Of a stretch of DNA of 13,180 nucleotides, positions 7,081-13,180 are shown in pieces (positions within the stretch are counted from its first letter, which is position 1; each line of letters begins with the position of its first letter). Under the pieces are notes generated by a model that saw nothing but the letters and a program-made list of their open reading frames with translations, made no database searches and was not told the DNA's origin. The DNA is taken from NCBI GenBank assembly GCA_937916565.1, contig CALFSR010000059.1:1-13180 (forward strand), given 5' to 3'. The translations under genes and the position numbers were made by a program. Source of the stretch: an uncultured Bacillota bacterium. Lineage in GTDB: Bacteria; Bacillota; Limnochordia; Limnochordales; ZCTH02-B6.

Positions 7081-7610
7081 CAGACTTCCTCCACGACGAC
7101 GTTGTCGTTGGTGTAGACACAGATGGAAGCCGCGATGCGGATTGCCTCCGCGGCGATCTCCGGTGCCGTAAGGGACGAGTGAGCGATCATAGCCCGGGCT
7201 GCCGCCAGGGCAAAGGGGCCTCCCGACCCGATGGCGGCCACGTCGTCGTCGGGCTCGATCACTTCGCCGGTGCCCGAAAGCACCAGCGTCCGCTCGCGGT
7301 CCATCACGATGAGCAAAGCCTCCAGGCGCCGGAGCACCCGGTCCGTGCGCCACTCTTTGGCCAATTCCACGGCCGCCCGCAACAGGTTGCCCTGAAACGC
7401 CTCCAGTTTCCCTTCGAACTTCTCAAACAGCGCGAACGAGTCGGCGGCCGCCCCGGCGAACCCGGCCACCACCCTGTCATGGTACAGGCGGCGCACCTTG
7501 CGCGCCTTATGCTTCATGACGGTCTGCTGGCCAAAGGTGACCTGACCGTCGCCGGCCATAGCGGCGCGGCCGTCCTTGCGCACTGCGACGATGGTCGTAG
7601 CGTGAAACAT
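7080..7610 (-). CDS. hslV: HslV (ClpQ) peptidase subunit of the HslUV protease
   Basis: HslV is the proteasome-beta-like N-terminal nucleophile peptidase that forms a double hexamer and is activated by HslU. The protein is 176 residues, the family norm. Seen: MFHATTIVAV at 1-10, GDGQVTFGQ at 20-28, KVRRLYHDRVVAGFAG at 38-53, ELAKEWRTD at 82-90, LSGTGEVIEP at 111-120, AIGSGG at 126-131 and ICVYTNDNVVVEEV at the end. The expected nucleophile is T5, the first Thr of TTIVAV, so four residues must be removed. An in-frame stop directly upstream rules out the longer MSS-type N-terminus of B. subtilis ClpQ, whose nucleophile is Ser. The ATG follows the topA stop as TGA-CCG-ATG; its own Shine-Dalgarno is poor, suggesting coupling. 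Confidence 0.96.
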   Translation of the reverse strand: MFHATTIVAVRKDGRAAMAGDGQVTFGQQTVMKHKARKVRRLYHDRVVAGFAGAAADSFALFEKFEGKLEAFQGNLLRAAVELAKEWRTDRVLRRLEALLIVMDRERTLVLSGTGEVIEPDDDVAAIGSGGPFALAAARAMIAHSSLTAPEIAAEAIRIAASICVYTNDNVVVEEV

Positions 7611-7613
7611 CGG

Positions 7614-9782
7614 TCACACCCGCCCCGGGGCGGCAACGGCCACCGCTTCGGGCCGGCCGCTGAAGCCACATTCCTTGTTGCTGCACGTGACCTTCACGAC
7701 GTCCCCGCCTCGCCGCTGCTCCACCATGTAGCTGCCGCAGCGGGGGCACGGCAGCGGTGACGGCCGCTGCCAGCTGGTGAACCGGCACTCCGGGTAGCGG
7801 CTGCAGCCGTAAAAGACGCGGCCCCGCCGCGAGCGCCGCTCCACGACCTGCCCCTGCCCGCACGTGGGGCACGTCACGCCGATCTCGTTGAGGAGCGGAC
7901 GCGTGTACTTGCACTCCGGATAGCCGGGGCACGCCAGGAACTTGCCGAAGCGACCCCACTTGATGACCAGGTTCCGGCCGCACTGCTCGCACACCTCGTC
8001 GGTCACCTCGTCGGCCACCTCGACCTCCCGCATCTCCTCCTGGGCACGGGCCAGGGACTCGGAAAACGGGCCGTAAAAGTCCCGGACGACGTCCACCCAG
8101 TTCACGTCGCCTTCCTCGATGCGGTCGAGCTCCTCCTCCATGCGGGCGGTGAACTCGACGTCAATAATCCGGGGGAAATGTTCCTTTAATAGATCGACGA
8201 TCAGACTGCCGAGCTCCGTCGGATAAAACCGCCTCTCCTTGACGGTCACGTAACCCCGGCGCACGATGGTGTCGATAATTTGTGCGTACGTGCTCGGCCG
8301 GCCGATCCCCTTCTCCTCCAACGTCTTGACGAGCATGGCTTCCGTGTAGCGCGGCGGCGGCTGGGTGAAATGCTGTTTCGGATCAAGCCGCAGCGCCCGG
8401 GCGGACTGGCCGGCTTCGAAGTCACCGCTCAGCTGCTGCTCGGCGCCGTCCTCATCGGCGCCCGCCCGCGGCGCGTCTTTGGCTGTACCCTCGTCGTCGA
8501 CGCCTTCCGTATACACGGTCATGAACCCGGCAAAGCGCACCATCGATCCGGTTGCCCGGAAGAGCCACTGGCCTGCCGCGACGTCCACCGTCAACGTGTC
8601 GAGCACGGCGGGGCTCATCTGGCTTGCCACGAACCGTTCCCAGATCAACCGGTAGAGCCGGTACTGGTCCCGGCGCAGGTACGGCTTGACTTTATCCGGC
8701 GTCCGGTAGACGCTGGTGGGCCGGATCGCCTCATGGGCAGCCTGAGCGCCCGCCCGGGAGCGGTAGCGCGGCGGCTCATCCGGGCGGAAAGCCCGCCCGT
8801 ACTCCGCGTCGATGAACTGCTGGGCCTCCCGCTGCGCTTCCTCCGCCACTCTTGTCGCGTCCGTGCGCATGTAGGTAATCAAACCCACGGTGCCTTCCGG
8901 CCCGACGTCAAGCCCTTCGTAGAGCTGCTGCGCGATGCTCATGGTCTTGCGTGCGGAGAAGCCGAGCTTCCGAGAGGCTTCCTGCTGCAGCGTGCTTGTG
9001 ATGAACGGCGGCGCAGGATTGCGCCTGCGCTGGCCGCGCTTCACCTGGGCGATGGTGTATGCCGCGCCTGCGAGCTCCTCCAGGATGGCCTTGGCCGCGG
9101 CTTCGTCGGGAATATGCACTTTCTTGCCGGCCCGCTGGATCAGCTTGGCCACGAAGCGGGCGTCCGACTTGCCGCGGGCGGCCTCAGGCACCACGAAGGT
9201 GCCGGTAATGGACCAGTACTCCTCCGGCACAAAGGCGGCGATCTCCCGCTCCCGGTCGCAAATGAGCCGCAGGGCGACGGATTGGACGCGGCCCGCGCTT
9301 AAACCCGCCCGCACCTTGCTCCAGAGGAGGGGGCTCAGCTTGTAGCCCACGATGCGGTCAAGCACCCGCCGCGCCTGGTAGGCGTCGATCAACCGCTCGT
9401 CCAGGGGGCGGGGGGACTTAAGGGCCTTTTTGACCGCGTCACGGGTGATCTCGTGAAATTGGATGCGGTTCGCCGCGTTCCGGTCCAGTTTCAAAATTTC
9501 GGCCAGGTGCCAGGAGATCGCCTCTCCCTCGCGATCGGGGTCTGTGGCCAGCAACACCCGGTCCGCCTTGCGCGCGCTTTCCCGCAGCTCCTGCAGGAGT
9601 TTGCCCTTGCCCCGGATGGTGATGTAGCGGGGGGCGAAGTCGCTGCTCACGTCGACACCGAACTGGCTTTTGGGCAGATCGCGCACGTGACCGATGCTGG
9701 CTTTGACGGTATAGCCGCGGCCCAGAAACTTGCTAATGGTCCTAGCCTTGGCCGGGGATTCCACGATCACGAGGGTTCCCAC
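7614..9782 (-). CDS. topA: DNA topoisomerase I (type IA)
   Basis: TopA relaxes negative supercoils by cutting one strand and passing the other. The protein is 722 residues. Seen: the Toprim domain with VESPAK at 7-12 (E8) and DPDREGEA at 81-88; the core with RAGLSAGRVQSVALRL near 158-172; the catalytic tyrosine Y304 in GLITYMRTD at 300-308; and EEKGIGRPSTYA at 489-500. Three complete four-cysteine zinc fingers follow: C598/C601/C618/C624, C638/C641/C660/C666 and C679/C682/C700/C705. An acidic, low-complexity stretch at about 426-460 looks like a surface loop. The start is GTG at 9782, with GGAGG 7 nt upstream and the standard VIVESPAK at the N-terminus. In B. subtilis trmFO and xerC follow topA; here hslV follows after 3 nt. 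Confidence 0.97.
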   Translation of the reverse strand: MGTLVIVESPAKARTISKFLGRGYTVKASIGHVRDLPKSQFGVDVSSDFAPRYITIRGKGKLLQELRESARKADRVLLATDPDREGEAISWHLAEILKLDRNAANRIQFHEITRDAVKKALKSPRPLDERLIDAYQARRVLDRIVGYKLSPLLWSKVRAGLSAGRVQSVALRLICDREREIAAFVPEEYWSITGTFVVPEAARGKSDARFVAKLIQRAGKKVHIPDEAAAKAILEELAGAAYTIAQVKRGQRRRNPAPPFITSTLQQEASRKLGFSARKTMSIAQQLYEGLDVGPEGTVGLITYMRTDATRVAEEAQREAQQFIDAEYGRAFRPDEPPRYRSRAGAQAAHEAIRPTSVYRTPDKVKPYLRRDQYRLYRLIWERFVASQMSPAVLDTLTVDVAAGQWLFRATGSMVRFAGFMTVYTEGVDDEGTAKDAPRAGADEDGAEQQLSGDFEAGQSARALRLDPKQHFTQPPPRYTEAMLVKTLEEKGIGRPSTYAQIIDTIVRRGYVTVKERRFYPTELGSLIVDLLKEHFPRIIDVEFTARMEEELDRIEEGDVNWVDVVRDFYGPFSESLARAQEEMREVEVADEVTDEVCEQCGRNLVIKWGRFGKFLACPGYPECKYTRPLLNEIGVTCPTCGQGQVVERRSRRGRVFYGCSRYPECRFTSWQRPSPLPCPRCGSYMVEQRRGGDVVKVTCSNKECGFSGRPEAVAVAAPGRV

Positions 9783-9812
9783 GGGTATCCCTCCAGTTGG
9801 GCATTCGGTCTC

Positions 9813-9841
9813 ATTATAGTGGCCGGGCTAGGGGTTGTAAA
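9813..9841 (-). promoter_or_regulatory. Strong sigma-A-type promoter for topA-hslV-hslU
   Basis: The minus strand carries TTTACA (9841-9836), a 17-nt spacer and a perfect TATAAT (9818-9813). The -35 matches TTGACA in 5 of 6 positions and the spacer is optimal. The dprA stop TAA (9816-9814) lies inside the -10 box, so the promoter overlaps the end of dprA. Transcription starting about 7 nt downstream would give a leader of roughly 25 nt before the topA GTG. In such GC-rich DNA a match this good is unlikely to be chance. Confidence 0.75.
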
Positions 9842-10992
9842 CCCGAGGCTGACCGTGGCTGGCCCGCCCGGATCCCATGGCCGGCCATGCCCTGGAGAGG
9901 GAGAGCGAACCGCCCGCCGGGCTGGCGGACGATGGACCCTGCGAGCTCAAGTCCCATCACCGCGCCAATAAGGGACTCCGCGGGCGTCTCGAGGGCAGCG
10001 GCCAGTTCGTCAACGGTCAAGGAGCGCCCCTCCTGCAGGCACGCGATAAGCCGGCCCGCGAGGCCGGCCATATCGCCGTCCGGTCCAGCCGCGGCCGCCG
10101 AAATACCCGCCTGGGGCAGCTCGAGATGGGTCCAGCCCATGCTCTCCAGCACGTCCACCGCGTGGCGAACGAGCGCGGCGCCCTCCCGGAGGAGGTGGTT
10201 GGGACCGTCGCTGCCCCAGCGTTCGATATCCCCTGGGACAGCGAGCACCTCCCGGCCGGACTCGGCTGCCATGGCCACAGTGTGCATCGCGCCGCTGCGC
10301 CGGCTGCCCTCGACGAGCAGGACGCCTTGGGACAAGCCGGCGATGATGCGATTGCGTGCAGGAAAGTTGCCGGGCACGGGCCGGGTGCCCATGGGATACT
10401 CGGTTACCAGCGCGCCCGTAGCGGCGATCGCGTTCATAAGCTCACGGTTTTCCGGCGGGTAAGCGATGTCGAGGCCGCAACCGAGCACGGCGACCGTCGC
10501 GCCCTTGCCGTCGAGGGCGCCCCGGTGCGCGGCGGCATCGATGCCGCGGGCAAGGCCGCTCACGATGACCACGCCCACGGCGGCTAGATCACGGGCCAGC
10601 GACCTGGCCGTGCGCAGACCGTAGGCGCTCGCCCGGCGGGTGCCTACGATGGCCAGGGCTGGCCGGGCAGCCGGCGGCAGACGCCCGCGCACGAAAAGGA
10701 CGGGCGGTGGCGCGGGGATGTGGCGCAGGCCGGGAGGATAATCCGGATCGGAGTCAATCAGCACTTGCACGCCGTAGGTTTCCAGCAGGCGCCGGTGACG
10801 CTCGATAACGCCTGGGTCCACGCGACGCGCCGCATGGACGATCCCAGGTCCGATTCCCGGCACTTCTTCCCAGCGGTCCCGGGCGTGCCAAGCGTCCTGA
10901 GCGGAGCCGAAGTAGTCCCGCAGCGCGCGCACCCGCCGGGCACCGATCCCCGGGACGAGCCGCATGGCCAGGAGACAGCTGCGCTCATCCAC
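9814..10992 (-). CDS. dprA: DNA processing protein DprA (Smf)
   Basis: DprA binds incoming single-stranded DNA during natural transformation and loads RecA on it; homologues also occur in non-competent bacteria. The protein is 392 residues. Seen: an N-terminal helix-hairpin-helix region with LVPGIGARR at 12-20 and VPGIGPG at 44-50; the Rossmann-like DprA core with AIVGTRRAS at 114-122, SGLARGIDAAAH at 145-156, GCGLDIAYPPEN at 171-182, FPARNRIIAGLS at 210-221 and AVPGD at 251-255; and a C-terminal winged-helix-like domain at about 308-365. The frame is open up to a GTG at 11049, but GGGAGG lies 9 nt before the GTG at 10992, which gives the expected MDERSCLLAMRLVPGIG. The stop codon sits inside the topA promoter. 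Confidence 0.96.
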   Translation of the reverse strand: MDERSCLLAMRLVPGIGARRVRALRDYFGSAQDAWHARDRWEEVPGIGPGIVHAARRVDPGVIERHRRLLETYGVQVLIDSDPDYPPGLRHIPAPPPVLFVRGRLPPAARPALAIVGTRRASAYGLRTARSLARDLAAVGVVIVSGLARGIDAAAHRGALDGKGATVAVLGCGLDIAYPPENRELMNAIAATGALVTEYPMGTRPVPGNFPARNRIIAGLSQGVLLVEGSRRSGAMHTVAMAAESGREVLAVPGDIERWGSDGPNHLLREGAALVRHAVDVLESMGWTHLELPQAGISAAAAGPDGDMAGLAGRLIACLQEGRSLTVDELAAALETPAESLIGAVMGLELAGSIVRQPGGRFALPLQGMAGHGIRAGQPRSASGLQPLARPL

Positions 10993-11064
10993 GGGCTGTC
11001 GCCTCCCGGCCCTGCCCGCCGGCCGGGGCGCGCCTTGGGAGCGCCGCACGGGCCACCGGCATTG
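10993..11064. other. Intergenic gap between dprA and the zinc-ribbon gene
   Basis: These 72 bases are very GC-rich, with overlapping CCGGCCGG-type self-complementary runs but no T tract, so no intrinsic terminator is supported. No -10/-35 pair is visible. Apart from the dprA ribosome site I see nothing functional. Confidence 0.4.
11002..11007 (-). promoter_or_regulatory. Ribosome binding site that decides the dprA start
   Basis: The minus strand reads GGGAGG, 9 nt before the GTG at 10992. It lies inside the longer open frame that begins at 11049, which argues against that upstream start. Confidence 0.7.
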
Positions 11065-11307
11065 TCAGTGCCAGCGGTCGTCGTGGGAGCCGTCGCCGTC
11101 GCTCAGCTGCGAGAGGATCTCCCGCAGTTCCTCCTCCCAGCGGACCTGGTACAGCCGCAGCTCCTCGCCGCCCACCAGCGCCCCGCCCCGGCAGTTGGTG
11201 CAAAGTACGGCGTAGCGGTTGCCTTTGCGGCCGCGGATGCGATGCGGCGTATCCACCCCGCACAGGGCGCAACAAAACAAGCGCGTCGTGCCGGGCTCCA
11301 GGTCCAT
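11065..11307 (-). CDS. Small zinc-ribbon protein of unknown function
   Basis: I do not recognise this 80-residue protein. It has two CxxC pairs, C13-x2-C16 (CALC) and C36-x2-C39 (CTNC), separated by a basic, hydrophobic stretch (HRIRGRKGNRYAVL), which is what a small zinc ribbon looks like. An extra Cys (C12) precedes the first pair. Residues 48-68 form a charged, probably helical segment, and the tail is acidic then His/Asp-rich (DGSHDDRWH). No signal peptide or membrane segment is seen. ATG at 11307 is chosen because GAGGGG lies 8 nt upstream; ATG at 11325 would add six residues but has no ribosome site. It sits 72 bp before dprA and 78 bp after the transpeptidase, in the same direction, so co-transcription is possible. 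Nucleic-acid or protein binding is a guess from the fold only. Confidence 0.7.
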   Translation of the reverse strand: MDLEPGTTRLFCCALCGVDTPHRIRGRKGNRYAVLCTNCRGGALVGGEELRLYQVRWEEELREILSQLSDGDGSHDDRWH

Positions 11308-11385
11308 CGAGGCGTCCCCTCTCATGGCCGCGGTATCTGTGGTCTAGCATCTCGCCCTATGTCTCCCCTTATCCTGGCGCCCCGC
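11308..11385. other. Intergenic gap between L,D-transpeptidase and zinc-ribbon gene
   Basis: These 78 bases hold the zinc-ribbon gene's ribosome site (GAGGGG) and no convincing terminator: there is a GGCGCC palindrome after the transpeptidase stop but no T run. No clear -10/-35 pair was found, so read-through from comM is the simplest view. Confidence 0.4.
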
Positions 11386-12345
11386 CTACTTGAGTCCCAG
11401 AATGTAGTACACGTCCGGCCAAACCTCGCCGTCCACCGGCAATCCAAAGGCTCGCTGCAACTTCTCCACGGCGGCCCGGGTAGCGGGCCCGAACCGCCCG
11501 TCGGCATCGCCCAAGGTAAATCCGAGCTCCTTGAGCTTGAGTTGGACTTCGACGACATCCGGACCCGTGGAACCTTGCCGCAGCCGCCGGCTGAAAGTGA
11601 GCGGCGGCTTGACGCCGACGATTGTGACGGGCGTGCCCACCGAAACCCACTCGTACAGCTCCTCGACGTCCCGGTTAAACATGCGCACGCACCCGGCGCT
11701 GGCCCGGGTGCCGATGGAGTAGGGCTTGTTGGTTCCGTGAATACCGTAAACCCCCCAGGGGACGTTGAGGCCAAGCCACCGCGTGCCAAAGCCCCCGCCC
11801 CAGTTGCCGCCCTTGTGCACGATGCGCCACTCGCCCACCGGCGTCAAGGTTGTCGCCTTGGGCCGGCCAACCGCCACGGGATACGTCTTGAAGGGTTGCC
11901 CGTCGACGAAGAGGGTCAGCGTCAGTCGCTCGGTGTCGACAACAATGGACAGCTCGCCCTCGGGCCGGGGCGTGGGCGAGCGGGCTGCTGCCGGTTCCTG
12001 GGCGCTCGCGGCGTCACCTGCCAGTGCGGCCCAAGTCTGCGGGCCAACGACGCCGTCGGCCGTGAGGCCGCGGCTTTGCTGGAATGCGCGCACGGCCGCG
12101 GCTGCCTTGGCGTCATACGTCTCGTCTTCGGGATCCCCGCCGTCGAACCCGAGTTCCCTCAGGCGAGCCTTGAGCTCCCACACCGGGTTCCCCTGCATCG
12201 GCGGGCTGGTGAGCCGCAGGACGACCGCTTCGTCACACGCATAGGAAAGGAGTTCCGCCGCCTGCTGGGCACCGGCGGGCCAGGCCGCCGCCAGCGCCGC
12301 CACCACGGCCGTGATCCTTGTCCAGCGCCGTCGCACATGCGTCAC
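11386..12345 (-). CDS. Exported L,D-transpeptidase (YkuD) with two peptidoglycan-binding domains
   Basis: Enzymes of this family form or exchange 3-3 (L,D) peptide cross-links in peptidoglycan through a cysteine acyl-enzyme. The protein is 319 residues. Seen: a signal peptide with basic MTHVRRRWTR then a hydrophobic core ending in AGAQQA near 24-29 and no lipobox; a first PG_binding_1-type domain at about 44-109 (LRELGFDGG, VRAFQQSRGLTADGVVGPQTW); a Pro/Ala linker at 112-130; the YkuD catalytic domain at about 131-245 with H203 in IHGTN and C219 in SAGCVRM; and a second PG_binding_1 domain at 257-316. The GTG start at 12345 overlaps the comM TGA (GTGA) and has GGGAGG 9 nt upstream. The substrate and whether it works in spore or vegetative wall cannot be told from sequence. 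Confidence 0.93.
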   Translation of the reverse strand: MTHVRRRWTRITAVVAALAAAWPAGAQQAAELLSYACDEAVVLRLTSPPMQGNPVWELKARLRELGFDGGDPEDETYDAKAAAAVRAFQQSRGLTADGVVGPQTWAALAGDAASAQEPAAARSPTPRPEGELSIVVDTERLTLTLFVDGQPFKTYPVAVGRPKATTLTPVGEWRIVHKGGNWGGGFGTRWLGLNVPWGVYGIHGTNKPYSIGTRASAGCVRMFNRDVEELYEWVSVGTPVTIVGVKPPLTFSRRLRQGSTGPDVVEVQLKLKELGFTLGDADGRFGPATRAAVEKLQRAFGLPVDGEVWPDVYYILGLK

Positions 12346-13180
12346 GTGGCCGCACCTCCCGCCGAAAAGATATGTGCCCGGCCGTCACCCGATGCCGGGA
12401 CCGGAAGCGGGCGGAAGGCTAGCGCCTCGTGGAGGTGATCGGCCCGTATCGTCCCGCTTCCGGCGAGATCCGCCACCGTGCGGGCGACTTTGAGAGTACG
12501 CACAACGGCGCGAGCGCTAAGCCTCCACCGCTCCACGGCCATCTGAAGCACCGCTTCCGCCCTTGCGTCCAGGCGGCAATGGCGCCGCACCAGCTGCGGG
12601 TCCATCCGGGCGTTGATGCGCACCGGCCCCTCCGCGAAGCGACGCGTCTGCATTTCGCGTGCCTGTGCGACCCGGGCCCTCACCTCAGCACTGGAGGGCC
12701 CGCCCGGCTCACCGCGCAGCTCCGACCAGACCGGCGCCGCCAGCTCCACGTGCAGGTCGATACGGTCCACCATCGGACCCGAGAGGCGACGCTGGTACCC
12801 GGCCACGGCATGCGGAGGACAGCGGCATTCGCGCCGGGTGTCGCCGTAGTACCCGCAGGGGCACGGATTAGCCGCCGCGATCAGGGTGAACCGGGCCGGA
12901 AAACGGAGCGGCCGCGGCAGGCGCGCAAGCACCACGGCACCGTCCTCGAGGGGCTGCCGCAGAGCCTCCAGAACGGGGCGGGAGAACTCGTTCACCTCAT
13001 CGAGAAACAGCACGCCGTGGTGGGCCAGCGTCACCTCGCCCGGAGCGCCGCGGGCGCCGCCCAAAAGGCCCGCCCGGGTGGCGCTGTGGTGCGGGGCGCG
13101 AAAAGGCCTGCGGCGCCGGCGTACAGGGTCGGCGTGCATCATGCCCGCGATGCTGTAGATGCGGCATACGTCGACGTACT
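12342..13180 (-). CDS. comM: ComM/YifB-family AAA+ ATPase, Mg-chelatase-like (partial, 5' end outside window)
   Basis: ComM is a Mg-chelatase-like AAA+ protein; in Gram-negative bacteria it is a hexameric helicase that promotes branch migration during transformation. The last 278 residues are visible of a family usually about 500 long. The frame is open through the right edge (YVDVCRIYSIAG precedes the first internal Met), so the N-terminal Lon-like domain and Walker A lie outside. Seen: RPFRAPHHSATRAGLLGG, the Walker B region GVLFLDEVNEF, LRQPLEDGAV, AANPCPCGYYGD with a further Cys pair (CRC), and SGPMVDRIDLHVEL (sensor or arginine-finger region). The C-terminal helical domain has RWRLSARAVVRTLKVARTVADL. 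Placement next to dprA supports a role in DNA uptake, but YifB homologues also exist in non-competent species. Confidence 0.93.
   Translation of the reverse strand, partial: YVDVCRIYSIAGMMHADPVRRRRRPFRAPHHSATRAGLLGGARGAPGEVTLAHHGVLFLDEVNEFSRPVLEALRQPLEDGAVVLARLPRPLRFPARFTLIAAANPCPCGYYGDTRRECRCPPHAVAGYQRRLSGPMVDRIDLHVELAAPVWSELRGEPGGPSSAEVRARVAQAREMQTRRFAEGPVRINARMDPQLVRRHCRLDARAEAVLQMAVERWRLSARAVVRTLKVARTVADLAGSGTIRADHLHEALAFRPLPVPASGDGRAHIFSAGGAAT
12355..12360 (-). promoter_or_regulatory. Ribosome binding site of the L,D-transpeptidase gene
   Basis: The minus strand reads GGGAGG, 9 nt before the GTG at 12345, inside the last codons of comM. It supports the GTG that overlaps the comM stop. 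Confidence 0.65.

Noticed and set aside
5200..7116. 638-codon plus-strand open frame opposite flgB and hslU
   Set aside because: It is antisense to two clearly identified genes and crosses their boundary; its translation is His/Arg/Leu-rich without motifs. Long antisense frames are expected in DNA this GC-rich.
7081..7353. N-terminal extension of hslU to 7353
   Set aside because: It lies entirely within hslV. HslU proteins start as MDLTPRQIV, and a ribosome site sits before the ATG at 7080.
2812..7616. Identical TGA-CCG-ATG junctions at fliF/fliG and topA/hslV
   Set aside because: The shared 9-mer at two stop-start junctions is noticeable, but the flanking sequence differs and short spacing makes coincidence likely.
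10993..11049. Longer dprA starting at GTG 11049
   Set aside because: The extra 19 residues are low-complexity Arg/Pro/Gly, and the GGGAGG at 11002-11007 points to the GTG at 10992.
10720..12438. 572-codon plus-strand open frame opposite dprA, the zinc-ribbon gene and the transpeptidase
   Set aside because: It spans three real minus-strand genes and their gaps and has no recognisable domain or ribosome site. GC-driven shadow frame.
1..13180. Mobile elements, CRISPR, defence genes, tRNA or rRNA
   Set aside because: I looked on both strands and found no transposase or integrase motif, no repeated spacer arrays, no clear terminal repeats and no tRNA-like cloverleaf. All genes are conserved housekeeping, flagellar or wall genes with uniform composition.

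Overview
The window is a GC-rich (estimated by eye at about two thirds G+C) bacterial chromosomal segment. It holds thirteen genes, all on the minus strand, so transcription runs from high to low coordinates. In that order they are comM (5' end outside the window), an exported L,D-transpeptidase, a small zinc-ribbon protein, dprA, topA, hslV, hslU, flgB, flgC, fliE, fliF, fliG, fliH and fliI (3' end outside the window). The order comM/dprA-topA-hslV-hslU-flgB-flgC-fliE-fliF-fliG-fliH-fliI is the classic Bacillota (Firmicutes) arrangement, matching the Bacillus subtilis smf-topA-(gid-codV)-clpQ-clpY-(codY)-fla/che region. With this base composition, the best guess is a high-GC Bacillota lineage such as Limnochordia, Symbiobacteriia or Thermaerobacter relatives. 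That is inference from synteny and composition, not a database match.

Right part (about 9814-13180): DNA uptake, cell wall and an unknown. comM and dprA both belong to the handling of incoming single-stranded DNA in transformation. Between them sit an L,D-transpeptidase with two peptidoglycan-binding domains, whose start overlaps the comM stop, and an 80-residue zinc-ribbon protein of unknown function. Middle part (5686-9782): topA, hslV and hslU are packed with 3-nt or 1-nt junctions and appear to be driven by a strong sigma-A-type promoter whose -10 box contains the dprA stop codon. The protein products are DNA topoisomerase I and the two subunits of the HslUV (ClpYQ) protease.

Left part (1-5556): the start of the flagellar operon. 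It encodes proximal rod proteins (FlgB, FlgC), the rod/MS-ring junction (FliE), the MS ring (FliF), the rotor/switch protein (FliG), and the export-ATPase regulator and ATPase (FliH, FliI). The 129-bp gap between hslU and flgB is the largest non-coding stretch. It holds a weak terminator-like inverted repeat, a short tandem repeat and a good sigma-28 (SigD)-type promoter candidate just upstream of flgB.

No mobile element, CRISPR array, tRNA or rRNA is visible, and there is no gene-free stretch over 300 bases. I found no convincing new multi-gene system. The most useful observations are regulatory (two promoter candidates), the absence of trmFO, xerC and codY from their usual slots, the HslV N-terminus, and the unrecognised zinc-ribbon gene. 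Seven of the thirteen genes whose start lies in the window begin with GTG or TTG, and several starts were re-chosen from Shine-Dalgarno spacing.
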